NCBI GenBank assembly: GCA_963705545.1
Contig: CAVPJX010000004.1
Span: forward strand, 248,001 to 312,000
From: DATBLY01 sp963705545
GTDB taxonomy: Bacteria; Actinomycetota; UBA4738; HRBIN12
DNA length: 64,000 nt
Direction of reading: 5' to 3'
Shown: positions 50,691 through 60,459 of the stretch, piece after piece
How the letters are laid out: the number at the start of each line of letters is the position of its first letter
How positions within the stretch are numbered: position 1 is the first letter of the stretch
Made by a program: the position numbers and the translations under genes
Notes under the pieces: model-generated
Told to the model about the DNA's origin: nothing
The model's input: the letters and a program-made list of their open reading frames with translations, nothing else
Database searches by the model: none

Positions 50691-53626
50691 GCCCGTGCCT
50701 CCGCGGGGCTCCTCGCCTCGTGCTCGGGTCGCTTCGGCGCGGACGCGTTCGCGAACACGGGGGCGCCCTCGGGATACAGGGGGCAGAGCGAGCGGAACTC
50801 GCAGAAGAAGCAGTCCGCCTGTGGGTTCGGCCGGTAGACCCCGTCCTCATCGAGCCTCTGGAGCTCGCCGATCAACGACGAGAGGCGCGCGCGCATCGCG
50901 TGCTGGTACTCCTCCTCACGCTCGCCGATGCCGACCTCCCACTCGCGCATCACGAGCTGGCCGGTCTTCCAATCTCCCTTGAGGAACGCGAGCTCGACGC
51001 CGGTGATCGGGCCGACATCGGCCACGTCGGGCGAGAGCAGCGCGGCCAGGTAGTAGATCCCGAGTTGGAGGCTCTCGTTCGCCCTCGGGGCGTAATCGGC
51101 GCTGCCGGTCTTGTAGTCGGTGATCCGCGTGCCGTACCCGAGCGGATCGGGTCCGATCCGATCGATGTAGCCGTTCACCGTGACGCCGTCGAAGTCGAAC
51201 TCGAAGTGTCGCTCCGTGCCGACGGCGGGGTGGGCGGCGAACCGCTCCCACCAGTTCGGGAGCATCCGTTCCTTCGCGAGCCTGCGCCATGTCTCGGAGA
51301 TCGCGGTTGCCGGGAACACTTCGGGGTTCCAGCGCGCGTCGATCTCGGCGACGAGCGCGTCCAGCGAGCGCGGGAGCTTGCCCAGCTCGCAGTCTTCGAC
51401 GATCCGATGCACGACCGTGCCGACCCAAGCCTGGTATCCGACGGGCCGGCCGAGACCGAGCTCGGCCGCCAGCACGTACTGCAGCTCACAGTTCTCGAGC
51501 GTCGTGAGCTTGGAGTACGAGACGCGGAGTCGCTCGTGCAGCGGGGCGCCGGTATCGGTCCACCCCAGCTGGAACCACCAGCGCGCCGGGTCGACGCCGA
51601 GCGCGACCAGTCCCTCGAGCGCGGCGAGCCGGAGCGTCGTCGGCTCGTCCTGATCGGCGAGCGTCCGACGCCAGGTCGCCTCCGCCTCCCGGACCGAGAC
51701 CGGCTCGTCGAACGGTCCGGCCGGGATCGACGTCCACGTCGCGCCGAGCTCTTCGGCGAACCGGGTCCGGGTCGTCCGCTCCTCGTCATCGGCATGGGCG
51801 TCGCTCGCGCACAGCACGACCCGATGCCGGGCGCGGCCGACCACCGATCGGAACAGGCGCCGTTCGTCCTCGAGCCGGGCCCGGTTGCGATCGGACCGGC
51901 TGATCGGCCCGTCCAGGGCTGCCAGGTCGAACATCGGCTCGGGCCGGGACAGGCTCGGGAAGTTCCCCTCGACCGCTCCTGCCACGAGGATCGTGTCGAA
52001 CTCCTGGCCGACCGCGCCGTGGGCCGTGAGGACCCGGACCGCGTCGGGCCGGGTCCGCTCCCAGGGATCATGGCCCGGCCCGTGCTCGGCCGCGTCGAGG
52101 GTCTCGAGGAACGCCCGCGTGGACGGGTCGGCCGTCGCTCCCGCCTCGGCCACCACCTCGGCGAACGTCAGGACGGCGTCGAGCTCGCGACGCGCCTCGG
52201 CGCTCCGCTCGGCGGCGGCGACGAGACGGGCCGACGTCGGGAGCCGGGTCCACAGGATCCGGAACGCGACGTCCACCGATCGGTCGACCGTCGGCTCGGC
52301 CTCCGCGAACACCTCGCGCACCGCCTCGATCGACACGGCCTCGTCGGCCGACAGCCCGTCGGTGCGATCGAGCGCCTCCGCGATCGTGCCGGCGGCGGTC
52401 CGCGCGGAACGCATCACGCCGCGCGCGGACGCGGGCGAGAGCCCGACCAGGTCCGAGGTCAGGACGGACTCGATCGACGCCTCGCGTCCTTCCCGATCGG
52501 CGACGAGCCACCGCAGGGCAAGCACGTACGGGAACGTCGCCGGCTCGGCGGAGAGCGAGAGGCCGCGCTCGGGGACCGCGCGCGGAACCCGCGCATCGTC
52601 GAGCGCGCGCAGGAGGCTGCCGAGGTGCGGGCCCTGCCGCCGGACCACCACGCCGAGCTCACGCCACTCGACGCCCTCCTCCACGTGGAGCCGGCGGAGC
52701 TCGCGTGCGATCGCCGCATGCTCCTCGGAGGGGTGGGGAGCGATCCAGGCCTCGACCGTAGGTGGCGAGACGCTCCGATGATTCGTCTCCAGCTCGACCG
52801 TCTCGGCGCGCGTCCGCTCCGCGAACCGGTGGATCGGAACGTCGGTCGTCCCCTGGAACGAGAAGACGTGAGCGCCGGGGTCCCCGGCGACCACCAGGTC
52901 GGGGACCGCCAGCCCCTCGAGGATCGCCTCCGCGGCGAGGGTCACGTCCTGGTAGTCGTCGACCAACAGGTGGTCGAACAGCGGATCGCCTTCGCCGGCC
53001 ACCGCGGCCGCGCGCTGCTGGAGGGCGGCGAAATCCACCTGGTCCTGGTCGTCGAGCCCGTCCTGGTAGCTCCGCAGGAAGCGCGCGAGCTCCCGCCATC
53101 CCGTGAGCCCCGCCTCCTCGCTCCGGGCCTCGATCGCGTCCGGCGTGAGCATCGCCTCCTGGGCGCGCAGCAGGAACTGCCGCACCTGGTCGGCGAAGCC
53201 TCGGAGCCCGAGGAGGTGTCCGTACGCCGGCCAGGCCGCGGGATCTTGATCCCGGAGCAGTTCCTGGACGCGGGCGAACTGGTCGGCCGCGGACAGGACG
53301 GTCGGCGGCTCGGCATAGCCGAGTCTCCGGTGACGCGCGGCGAGGATCCGCAGGGCGAGCCCCTGGATCGTCACGACCTGCAGGTCGGGCAGCGAGCCCT
53401 CCAGCCGCCCGAGCAGGGCGCCGCGCACGTCCTCGCGCGCGCGCCTCGAGCCAACGACGAACGCGGCCCGTTCGGGATCGGCGCCGCGCTCGAGCAGGTG
53501 GACGAACCGCTCGCGGAGGATCGCGGTCTTCCCCGTCCCGGCGGCGCCGAGCACGAGCAACGGTCCCGTCTCGTGGTCGAGGACGGCAGCCTGACGGGGA
53601 TCGGGGGAGAGCTCGGGGGCCATCAC
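50687..53626 (-). CDS. adnA: AdnA-like helicase-nuclease subunit
   Basis: 979 residues, slightly shorter than mycobacterial AdnA. Walker A is GAAGTGKTAI, but Walker B is LLVDDYQDV, with Asp for the catalytic Glu, consistent with AdnA being the weaker motor. The C-terminal nuclease has GYIDRIGPDP and ITDYKTGSADY, with cysteines LENCELQY and CFFCEFRSLC for iron-sulfur. The order adnA-adnB matches mycobacteria. The start is GTG 53626 (or ATG 53623), with TAGCAT ending 6 bases upstream, a leaderless layout. Confidence 0.94.
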   Translation of the reverse strand: MMAPELSPDPRQAAVLDHETGPLLVLGAAGTGKTAILRERFVHLLERGADPERAAFVVGSRRAREDVRGALLGRLEGSLPDLQVVTIQGLALRILAARHRRLGYAEPPTVLSAADQFARVQELLRDQDPAAWPAYGHLLGLRGFADQVRQFLLRAQEAMLTPDAIEARSEEAGLTGWRELARFLRSYQDGLDDQDQVDFAALQQRAAAVAGEGDPLFDHLLVDDYQDVTLAAEAILEGLAVPDLVVAGDPGAHVFSFQGTTDVPIHRFAERTRAETVELETNHRSVSPPTVEAWIAPHPSEEHAAIARELRRLHVEEGVEWRELGVVVRRQGPHLGSLLRALDDARVPRAVPERGLSLSAEPATFPYVLALRWLVADREGREASIESVLTSDLVGLSPASARGVMRSARTAAGTIAEALDRTDGLSADEAVSIEAVREVFAEAEPTVDRSVDVAFRILWTRLPTSARLVAAAERSAEARRELDAVLTFAEVVAEAGATADPSTRAFLETLDAAEHGPGHDPWERTRPDAVRVLTAHGAVGQEFDTILVAGAVEGNFPSLSRPEPMFDLAALDGPISRSDRNRARLEDERRLFRSVVGRARHRVVLCASDAHADDEERTTRTRFAEELGATWTSIPAGPFDEPVSVREAEATWRRTLADQDEPTTLRLAALEGLVALGVDPARWWFQLGWTDTGAPLHERLRVSYSKLTTLENCELQYVLAAELGLGRPVGYQAWVGTVVHRIVEDCELGKLPRSLDALVAEIDARWNPEVFPATAISETWRRLAKERMLPNWWERFAAHPAVGTERHFEFDFDGVTVNGYIDRIGPDPLGYGTRITDYKTGSADYAPRANESLQLGIYYLAALLSPDVADVGPITGVELAFLKGDWKTGQLVMREWEVGIGEREEEYQHAMRARLSSLIGELQRLDEDGVYRPNPQADCFFCEFRSLCPLYPEGAPVFANASAPKRPEHEARSPAEARA

Positions 53627-53662
53627 CTGCGGATGCTACCCGCGCTCGCCGACAGCTCGGCC

Positions 53663-54802
53663 TCAGAGATCGGGGCGAGGCGGCACCGCGGGGACGGCCG
53701 CGGCCGCCGGGTCTTCGACGCGGCCCTGGACGACGCGCTGGTACCACCGCTCCACGTCCCCCGGTCCGAGCGCGCCGACGAGCGCGTCGCCGCGCATGAC
53801 CAGGCCGTCCTTGCCGCCGAGCCACTCGAGCGCGTCGTCGAGCGGCTCGTCCGGCCCGACCACCGGGGTCTCGACGAGCGGGACGACGGCGTCGCGGGCC
53901 GGTCGCATCGGGTCCTCGGCGCCGACCTTCCGCGCGCTGGCCATCGAGACGGTCCCGAGCACGCGCCCCTGGTCGAGGACCGGGAACGCCTCATCGGTGC
54001 CGCGCAGGTAGTGATCGAGCGTCTGGGCGAGCGCCATGTCCGCAGGCACCGTCGCGGGCGGCGGGCGCATCGCGTCGGCGACCTTGCCGCCGCGGAGCTG
54101 GTCCTTCAGCGCGATCCGCCGGTCCATCCCGCGACCGGTCGCGATCAGGACGGCCGCGAGGTAGCCGAGGAACAGCCACCACGTGCTCCCGCGCGAGATC
54201 GAATAGAGGGCACCGACCCCTAGGAGCGTCCCCATCACGATCCCCGAGTAGCCGGCGACCTTCATCCCCTTCCGCCGGTCGCCGGTCGCGCCCCACACGG
54301 CCGCGAGGAGCACCCGTCCGCCGTCCAAGGGGAAGGCGGGAAGCGCGTTGAACACCGCGAAGATCGCGCTGATCCGGCCGAGGTAGCGGAACACGGCCGA
54401 GGCGACGCCGTCGGTCGCCAGATGAGCCCACCAGAACAACCCGGCCATCAACAGGGTCGCCAGGGGGCCGACGATCGAGACCAGGAACTCTCCGCGGGGG
54501 CCGCGCGCGTGGGCCTTCGTCTCCGTCGCACCGCCCCAGAAGAGCAGGGTGATCCCCGAGACCGGCAGACCCAGGCTCCGCGCCGCGATCGCGTGCGCCG
54601 CCTCGTGGACGAGGACGCTTCCGAAGAACAGGAGCGAGGCGAAGACGGCGAGCATCACCGCCTCGCGTTGCTCGACCCCGCCGCCGGAGAGCCAGGCGTA
54701 CATGCTCCAGGTGTAGAGGAGCCCGATCCAGACCCACGACGAGCTCACGTACAGCGGGATCCCGCGGATCGTCGCCACCTTCCAGCGGTGACCGGTCATC
54801 AT
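53663..54802 (-). CDS. Site-2 protease (M50B) with two CBS domains, Rip3-like
   Basis: 379 residues. Membrane segments surround the zinc site VLVHEAAHAIA (HExxH, about residue 67) and the third ligand FNALPAFPLDGGR; about residues 240-355 hold two CBS repeats (VADAMRPPPATVPADMALAQ, then VPLVETPVVGPDEPLDDALE). Such proteases cut within membranes, often of anti-sigma factors, and the CBS pair can sense adenine nucleotides. TACGCT (54815-54810) ends 7 bases before the ATG, a leaderless layout. Confidence 0.95.
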   Translation of the reverse strand: MMTGHRWKVATIRGIPLYVSSSWVWIGLLYTWSMYAWLSGGGVEQREAVMLAVFASLLFFGSVLVHEAAHAIAARSLGLPVSGITLLFWGGATETKAHARGPRGEFLVSIVGPLATLLMAGLFWWAHLATDGVASAVFRYLGRISAIFAVFNALPAFPLDGGRVLLAAVWGATGDRRKGMKVAGYSGIVMGTLLGVGALYSISRGSTWWLFLGYLAAVLIATGRGMDRRIALKDQLRGGKVADAMRPPPATVPADMALAQTLDHYLRGTDEAFPVLDQGRVLGTVSMASARKVGAEDPMRPARDAVVPLVETPVVGPDEPLDDALEWLGGKDGLVMRGDALVGALGPGDVERWYQRVVQGRVEDPAAAAVPAVPPRPDL

Positions 54803-54842
54803 GGCGTTGAGCGTACCCCCGGTGCGGGCGCGAACCCTGTCC

Positions 54843-55754
54843 TCACTCCTCGAGGTGCAGGAGGTCTCCCAGCTCGCGCGCGTTGCGGACCGCGAAGTCG
54901 CGGTAGCAGTTGTTCATCAGGACGTGCGTCTCGCGGGTCGCTGCGGCGAGTCCCTCGATCCTCGGGACCCACTCGCCGAGCTCCGCCTGCTCGTAGTCGT
55001 AGCGGAACCGTTCGGACGCGGAGTCGCTCTTCGCCTCCCACGCATCGCGGTTGCGACCGTGGAACCGCACCATCGCGAGGTCGTCCGCCGTGGCCGCGGC
55101 GATCGGAGGGACGCTCGAGACGAACCCCTGCGGCATGTCGACGCACACGAACGGCAGGTTGCGCTCTTCGAGGAACGCCAGCGTCTCCTCCTGATTGTCC
55201 TCCCGCATCCAGCTCTGGTGCCGGAACTCCACCGCGATCCGGAAATCCGGAAGGCGTCCGACGCACTCCTCGATGTAGGTCTTGCTCTTCCTCGAGATCA
55301 CGAACCACTGCGGGAACTGGAAGAGCACCGCGCCGAGCTTGCCCGCGGAGTGAAGCGGCATCAAGGCATCGCGGAACCGCTGCCAGACCTCGTCGACGGC
55401 GGCGTCGGGGAGCGTGTCGCGGTAGACGTTGCGCTTCGCGAGCATCTCGGGAGGGAGCGACGCCTTGATGTCGCCGTAGAGCGAGTCGACGCGCGTGGGG
55501 TGGTTGGTCAGCAACGAGTACGCCTTGATGTTGAACGTGAAGTCGGCGGGCGTCCGCTCGATCCACAGGACGGAGTTCTTCTCCGAGGGTGGGTAGTAGT
55601 AGGTGGAATCGACCTCGACCAAGGGGAAGCGCGACGCGTAGAACCTCAGCCTGGCCTCGGCCGTCTTCGTGCCGGGGGGGTAGAAGTCCCCGTCCTTGAC
55701 GAGGGTGGGGTCGGTCCACGAGGACGTGCCGATCAAGATGCGGCCGCTGCTCAC
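54843..55754 (-). CDS. DUF72 (YecE-like) family protein
   Basis: 303 residues. The TIM-barrel DUF72 start (ILIGTSSWTDPTLVKDGDFYP), FPLVEVDSTYYYPPS, LGAVLFQFPQWF and VRFHGRNRDAW are family hallmarks. Function is unknown, though barrels of this fold often act on nucleic acids or sugars. The GTG start at 55754 has TAGCCT ending six bases upstream. Monocistronic by spacing. Confidence 0.95.
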   Translation of the reverse strand: MSSGRILIGTSSWTDPTLVKDGDFYPPGTKTAEARLRFYASRFPLVEVDSTYYYPPSEKNSVLWIERTPADFTFNIKAYSLLTNHPTRVDSLYGDIKASLPPEMLAKRNVYRDTLPDAAVDEVWQRFRDALMPLHSAGKLGAVLFQFPQWFVISRKSKTYIEECVGRLPDFRIAVEFRHQSWMREDNQEETLAFLEERNLPFVCVDMPQGFVSSVPPIAAATADDLAMVRFHGRNRDAWEAKSDSASERFRYDYEQAELGEWVPRIEGLAAATRETHVLMNNCYRDFAVRNARELGDLLHLEE

Positions 55755-55782
55755 GGAGCGAGGCTACCCGCGGTGTCCGACG

Positions 55783-56208
55783 TCACGCGGGCGGGTCGTC
55801 GACCGGTGCGGGCGGCTCGCCTCCGCGGCCCTTCCGGTTCTTCCGGAAGACCGCGTCCTTCGCCTGGCCGAACTTCCGTTTCGCCGCCTCCAGCGTGCGA
55901 CGGGCCCAGACGTACTCCGTCGCGAGGATCGCGAGGCCGAGGAAGATCAGCGCCCACCCCGGACCCGGCAGGATCAGCAGGACGATGCCGGCGAGGACCA
56001 CCACGAACCCGACGACCGTTACGGCGATCCGCTTGCCGTTGCGACCGATGAAGCGCCCGACCGCCTTGACGGGCAGGAACGCGGGGTGGTGGTGCCACCG
56101 TCGCTCGAACGCGGGCTCGGTCGCGGCGAGCTCGGCGATCACCTCGCTGGCGTCGCGCTCTTCGGGGTCGTCGCCCCAGATCTCGTGCCGGCCGCGATGC
56201 TCTTCCAT
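55783..56208 (-). CDS. PGPGW-type transmembrane protein
   Basis: 141 residues. Two closely spaced membrane segments (VTVVGFVVVLAGIVLLIL and ALIFLGLAILATEYVWA) flank the PGPGW motif, which defines a small actinobacterial membrane family. The N-terminal 50 residues are acidic and the C-terminal tail is basic then Pro-rich. No catalytic residues are apparent. Role unknown. Confidence 0.88.
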   Translation of the reverse strand: MEEHRGRHEIWGDDPEERDASEVIAELAATEPAFERRWHHHPAFLPVKAVGRFIGRNGKRIAVTVVGFVVVLAGIVLLILPGPGWALIFLGLAILATEYVWARRTLEAAKRKFGQAKDAVFRKNRKGRGGEPPAPVDDPPA

Positions 56209-56250
56209 CGTGCGGTCGAGTCTCCCATGGAACGCGCTTGGCCGGAACCG

Positions 56251-56604
56251 CTAGTCGTCGTCCCCGCCGTGATCGTCCCCGGGCGGGTCGTCCGACCCGC
56301 CGCCACTCCCGGAGTGGTCGTCATCGGAGCCGCTTCCGCCCCCCGAGTCGTCGTCGCTCGACGGCGAGGCGCTGATGGGAGCCGAGGGCGACGCCGAGCC
56401 CGCGTGCGAAGGCGCCGACCCGGGTGACCCGGTGTGGCTCGGGTGCGGCGAGGCCCCTCCGTCCGCCGAGGGGGACGGGGCCGGAACGGCGGTCGGCGGC
56501 TCGCCGAGGGACCGGCCCGCCAGCGCGAACGCCCCGAGCGAGAGCACGATCGCGAGCGCCAGGCCACCGAGCCCCAGCAGGATGGTCCTAAGGGTCGTAT
56601 TCAC
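56251..56604 (-). CDS. Small secreted or anchored low-complexity acidic protein
   Basis: 117 residues. A membrane segment (ILLGLGGLALAIVLSLGAFAL) is followed by an outer region of Pro, Ser, Gly and Asp only, ending in Asp-rich repeats (SDDDSGGGSGSDDDHSGSG). No domain. The tail could bind cations. The GTG start at 56604 has TAGCCT ending six bases upstream, which supports expression despite the low complexity. Next upstream on this strand is the histidine kinase. Confidence 0.65.
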   Translation of the reverse strand: MNTTLRTILLGLGGLALAIVLSLGAFALAGRSLGEPPTAVPAPSPSADGGASPHPSHTGSPGSAPSHAGSASPSAPISASPSSDDDSGGGSGSDDDHSGSGGGSDDPPGDDHGGDDD

Positions 56605-56639
56605 GTTCCCAGGCTAGAAGACCGGCGGATAAGGCCGGG

Positions 56640-58085
56640 TTAAGAGGGGGTCGCGCTTCGATCGGCCGGTGGGCGGATCGCCCGGTTCCCGCCCTCGGGA
56701 TCGAAGGCCGGCGCCTCGGCGAGTCGGAACCGGGCCTCCACGACGGTTCCGCCATCGGCGGGCCGGCGGATCTCGATCGCGCCTCCGTTCGCCTCGGCGA
56801 GCTCCCGCGCGATCGCGAGCCCCAGGCCGGAACCGCCCTCGGGGGCGCCCGCGCCCCGATAGAAGCGCTCGGTCACCCGATCGAGGTCGGCCGCGGGGAT
56901 CCCCGGCCCGTGGTCGCGGACCCAGAGGGAGGCGCGACCCTCGACCACGCCCGTCCCGATCGTGATGGGCCCGGGCGCGTACCTGATCGCGTTCTCGATG
57001 AGGTTGTCGAGGATCTGATCGACGTCGGTCTCGTCGGCCTCCGCGACCGCGGAGCCGACCTCGGCGTCGAGCGAGCTTTCCGCGGCCAGAGCGCGGTCAC
57101 GGAAGCGTTCGATCGCGCGGACCGCCGCGCGCGCGAGGTCGGTGTCCGCGGAACGATCGCCGGCCTCGATCCGTCGGGCACTGACGAGGAGCCGGTCGAC
57201 GATCGCGGCCAGCCGGTCGACCTCGTCGTCGGCGGCGTCGAGCTGCCGCTTCACGGGCGGTGTGGCATCGGCCGCCGCCGCCTCGAGCCGGAGCTTCATC
57301 CCGGTCAGCGGGGTACGGAGCTGATGCGACGCGTTCGCGACGAACTCCCGCTGCGCGGCGACCGAGCGTTCGACCCGATCGGCCATCTCGTCGAACGAGT
57401 GGGCCAGGTCCTCGATCTCGCTGGCGCCGCCGACGTCGCCCGCCCGCGCCTGGAGGTCGCCCTGCCCCAGACGCCGAGCCGTCGCTGCGAGCCGCGTGAG
57501 CGGGCGGCTGAACGATCCCGCGAGCGCGAACGCGATCACCAGCCCGGCGATCAGCCCGGCGCCGCCCAACGCGATCAACCCGATCGTCGTGCTCCGCACC
57601 GCGTCCGTCACGTCCTGCACGTTCTGCGTGATCCGCACCGCGCCCACGAGACCCTCGTCGAGGATCGGGGCGGCGGCGACCAGGATGTCGGCGTCCTCGG
57701 TCCGGCTGAACCGGATCCGCGCGTCGGCGGTGGGAGCGGCCGGATCGAGCGCGCTCGTCACCTCGGGTCGGAGTCCGTTCGCGTAGTCCTGGCCGACGTC
57801 CTCTCCATCGGAGTCGGCCAACACGATCCCATCGGCGTCCATCACGATCACGCGATCGCCGGTCTCGTCGGCGTACTGCACCGTGAGCCGCTCCAACCGA
57901 CGCGGCTGCGTGAGCGTCTCCGCGCCGATGCCGGCCGCGATCGTCTGCGCGGTGAGCTTGGCCTGCGACTCGACCTCGGTGATCGTCCGCTGGCGCAGGT
58001 TGAAGGCGAGGGGCACCGTGAGCGCGACGATCACGGTCAGCAGGATGTAGGCGAAGGCGAGCACGAGGCGCGTGCGGACGGTCAT
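56640..58085 (-). CDS. Two-component sensor histidine kinase (HAMP-HisKA type)
   Basis: 481 residues. Two membrane segments (VLAFAYILLTVIVALTVPLAF and LIALGGAGLIAGLVIAFALA) flank an outer sensor domain, followed by HAMP, a HisKA box (VANASHQLRTPLTG) and HATPase (NLIENAIRYA, DHGPGIP, GSGLGLAIARELAEANGG). The ATG at 58085 has GGAAGG six bases upstream, whereas the upstream ATG at 58106 does not. It follows its cognate response regulator with a small gap. Signal unknown. Confidence 0.95.
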   Translation of the reverse strand: MTVRTRLVLAFAYILLTVIVALTVPLAFNLRQRTITEVESQAKLTAQTIAAGIGAETLTQPRRLERLTVQYADETGDRVIVMDADGIVLADSDGEDVGQDYANGLRPEVTSALDPAAPTADARIRFSRTEDADILVAAAPILDEGLVGAVRITQNVQDVTDAVRSTTIGLIALGGAGLIAGLVIAFALAGSFSRPLTRLAATARRLGQGDLQARAGDVGGASEIEDLAHSFDEMADRVERSVAAQREFVANASHQLRTPLTGMKLRLEAAAADATPPVKRQLDAADDEVDRLAAIVDRLLVSARRIEAGDRSADTDLARAAVRAIERFRDRALAAESSLDAEVGSAVAEADETDVDQILDNLIENAIRYAPGPITIGTGVVEGRASLWVRDHGPGIPAADLDRVTERFYRGAGAPEGGSGLGLAIARELAEANGGAIEIRRPADGGTVVEARFRLAEAPAFDPEGGNRAIRPPADRSATPS

Positions 58086-58098
58086 CGACGCCTTCCGG

Positions 58099-58819
58099 TC
58101 AGCCATCGCGCGAGGGATCGGCCGGCCCGCCCAGCTCCTCCGGTGCCGCGAAACGGAAGCCGACCCCACGGATCGTGGTGATGTAGCGCGGGGATGCCTG
58201 ATCGGCCTCGATCTTCTTGCGCAGCCAGGAGATGTGCACGTCGAGGGTCTTCGTGGGCCCGAACCAGTGCGGATCCCAGACCTCGTCCATGATCTCCTCG
58301 CGTCGGAGGACCTGCCCGGCGTTCGCCATCAGCAGGTGAAGCAGGTCGAACTCCTTGGCCGCCAGCTCGATCGGCACGTCGGACCTCATCAGGGTGCGCG
58401 AGGCAGGATCCAGTCGGAGCTCGCCGATCTGGATCGGGCCCTTGCGGGCCGCGGCCCGCCCCCGCCGCATGATCGCGCGCATGCGGGCGACCAATTCGCC
58501 GACGGAGAAGGGTTTGACCACGTAATCGTCGGCGCCGAGCTCGAGGCCGACGATGCGGTCGATCTCTTCGCCGCGCGCCGTGAGCATCACGATCGGCACA
58601 TCGGAGCCCTTGCGGATCTGCCGGCAGAGGTCCCGGCCATCCCCGTCGGGGAGCATCACGTCGAGCAGGATCAGGTCGTGTGGGTTGCGCTCGAACGCCT
58701 CCGAGGCCGCGGACACCGTGCCGGTCACCTCGGGGTCGAACCCCTCCCGTCTCCAGATGCTCGGCGAGCGGCTCCGAGATCGCGCGTTCATCCTCCACGA
58801 TGAGGATCCGCGGCTTCAT
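58099..58819 (-). CDS. OmpR-family response regulator (frame broken once)
   Basis: The first 24 residues (KPRILIVEDERAISEPLAEHL) are in one frame from ATG 58819; the rest is in the next frame (REGFDPEVTGTVSAA onward). One surplus base in the run GAGACGGGAGG, about 58745-58755, joins them to a protein of about 239 residues. It has the receiver Asp (LILLDVMLPDGDG), Lys (VVKPFSVGEL) and an OmpR winged helix (LDVHISWLRKKIEAD, YITTIRGVGFRF). TAGCAT (58831-58826) ends 6 bases before the ATG. It pairs with the downstream histidine kinase. Confidence 0.88.
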
Positions 58820-58957
58820 GCCTCGATGCTAGCGTCGCGGCCAGAGTTTGACGTTCTGACCTGCTGCGATGCCTTGCGTCGTGTCGGTACCGTTCGCTAG
58901 AACTATCCGCCACTGAGCTCGACCTTCCCCGATCCGACGAGTGCGAGGGGAGGTCGG

Positions 58958-60380
58958 ATGTCCGTAACAGCGTCGCGATCCAAGTTCCCTCTTGGGGCCG
59001 CCGCAACTACAGACGAAGAGCCGACACACTTGCGAGTGATCTTCGTCCTTGTGGGTGCTGCCGTACTTGCCCTACTGACCTTCGGCGTAACCCGCGAGTG
59101 GGAGTCGGTCAGCGGGCATCTTCTAGAGGCTGCTCTCTGGGTGGTGGTCGCGGCGGCCGGCGACTTGATGCCAGTTCGACTCTGGGGTTCGGTTAGCCTG
59201 AGTATGTCGCTTCCGGTGACGCTTGCCGCCGGGATGGTGCTGTCACCGATCGAGGCAGGTCTTGTTGCATTTGTGGCTGCCTTCGATCCTCGGGAGTTCA
59301 CGCGGCCAGGTCACTATCGCTCGCGCCCTGTACAACCGAAGTCAAGTAGCCGTGAGCGTTGTTCTGGCTTCTCTCGTGTTCCAGAGACTCCACGGCGATG
59401 TCTCCGTGTGGCCAGAGGTTCTCCTTATCGGTTTGGTAGCTCTCGCCGTGGACTGGCTCGTCAACACCCTCCTCGTACTGGCGCCTCTCACATACATGAT
59501 GCGGCTGTCAACGGTCGAGATCGCTCGCCGAGTGTGCGGCCGGTACCCGGTCCATCACGTGGTTGGTTACGTCTGCCTTGGTCTGCTTGCTGTCTTGCTT
59601 GGCACCGTTTGGTCATCAGCGGGCGGATGGGGGTTGGTGGCGTTCTTGATACCGCTCGGGCTTGCGCGGCAGGTGTTCCTACAAGGAAGGAATCTTGAAG
59701 AGGCGGGAGCCAGAATGGAGGCCAAGGATCTTGCCCTCGTGGCAGCAGCAGGCCAGACGCTTGACGAGCGCCGAGACGAGAGAATGGCAGTAGCAGGCGA
59801 GCTTCATGATGAGGTCCTCCCACCTCTCTTCAAGGTCCACCTCATGGGTCAAGTGCTTCGCCAGGACCTGAGCTCAGGTCGCCTGCTTGACCTGGATGAC
59901 GACATCCCGGAATTGCTTGAGGCGACAGAAGCCGCTCAAGATGCGATTAGGTGTGTGGTCCGGGACCTTCGTCGATCTTCATTAGGGCCAGGAGGCCTTA
60001 ACGCGACAATCGAAATCCTGGCCCGGCAGCTCGAGGCGAGTGGGTCAACGAAGTTCAGTCTTGACCTGGAGGACGTGGGTGGTTCAAGCGTGGTTCAGCT
60101 TCTTGCCTACCAGGTCGCGCGTGAGGCCATGAACAACGCAGCTCGTCATTCGCAAGCCGGAGAAGCGGTGGTGACGCTCCGGCGGGACGAAGCTCTCATC
60201 CGGGTGATCGTTGAAGATGACGGAGTGGGTTTCTCGGTCGCTACTGTGGATCGAGAGTCTCACTTCGGACTGCAGCTCATTCGGGAGCGAGTCGAGTCCG
60301 CGGGAGGAACCCTCTACGTTGATTCAGAGCTCGGGAGGGGCACTCGGGTCGTCGCTCAACTTCCTCCCGACATCATCTAG
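58958..60380 (+). CDS. Membrane histidine kinase with HisKA_3 dimerisation domain (frame broken once)
   Basis: The N-terminal membrane part reads to FVAAFDPREFTR, then the frame shifts at the doubled C (59306-59307) to QVTIARALYNRSQ; dropping one base gives about 473 residues. About six or seven membrane segments (1-220) are followed by a HisKA_3 box (VAGELHDEVLPPLFK) and HATPase (REAMNNAARHS, VEDDGVGFS). Comparison with the next kinase confirms the join. AGGGGAGG lies five bases before the ATG. It has no neighbouring LuxR-type regulator, so its partner is elsewhere. Lower GC than the flanks. Confidence 0.85.
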
Positions 60381-60411
60381 AGCCGCATCCGACGCCTCCG
60401 GACAGAACGAA

Positions 60412-60434
60412 AGACCCTCGAGTCCCGAGGGTCT
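60412..60434 (-). terminator. Intrinsic terminator after the 27-residue ORF
   Basis: On the minus strand the 9-bp stem AGACCCTCG / CGAGGGTCT (five-base loop) is followed by TTTCGTTCT. It lies 26 bases after the stop of the small ORF. It could also act for the plus-strand kinase gene. Confidence 0.75.
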
Positions 60435-60459
60435 CTCGCCGATGTGTCTGCTCTCGACC

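Noticed and set aside
54422..55468. 348-codon plus-strand frame between the M50 and DUF72 genes
   Set aside because: It runs antisense through both real genes and is Arg/Ser/Pro-rich shadow sequence.
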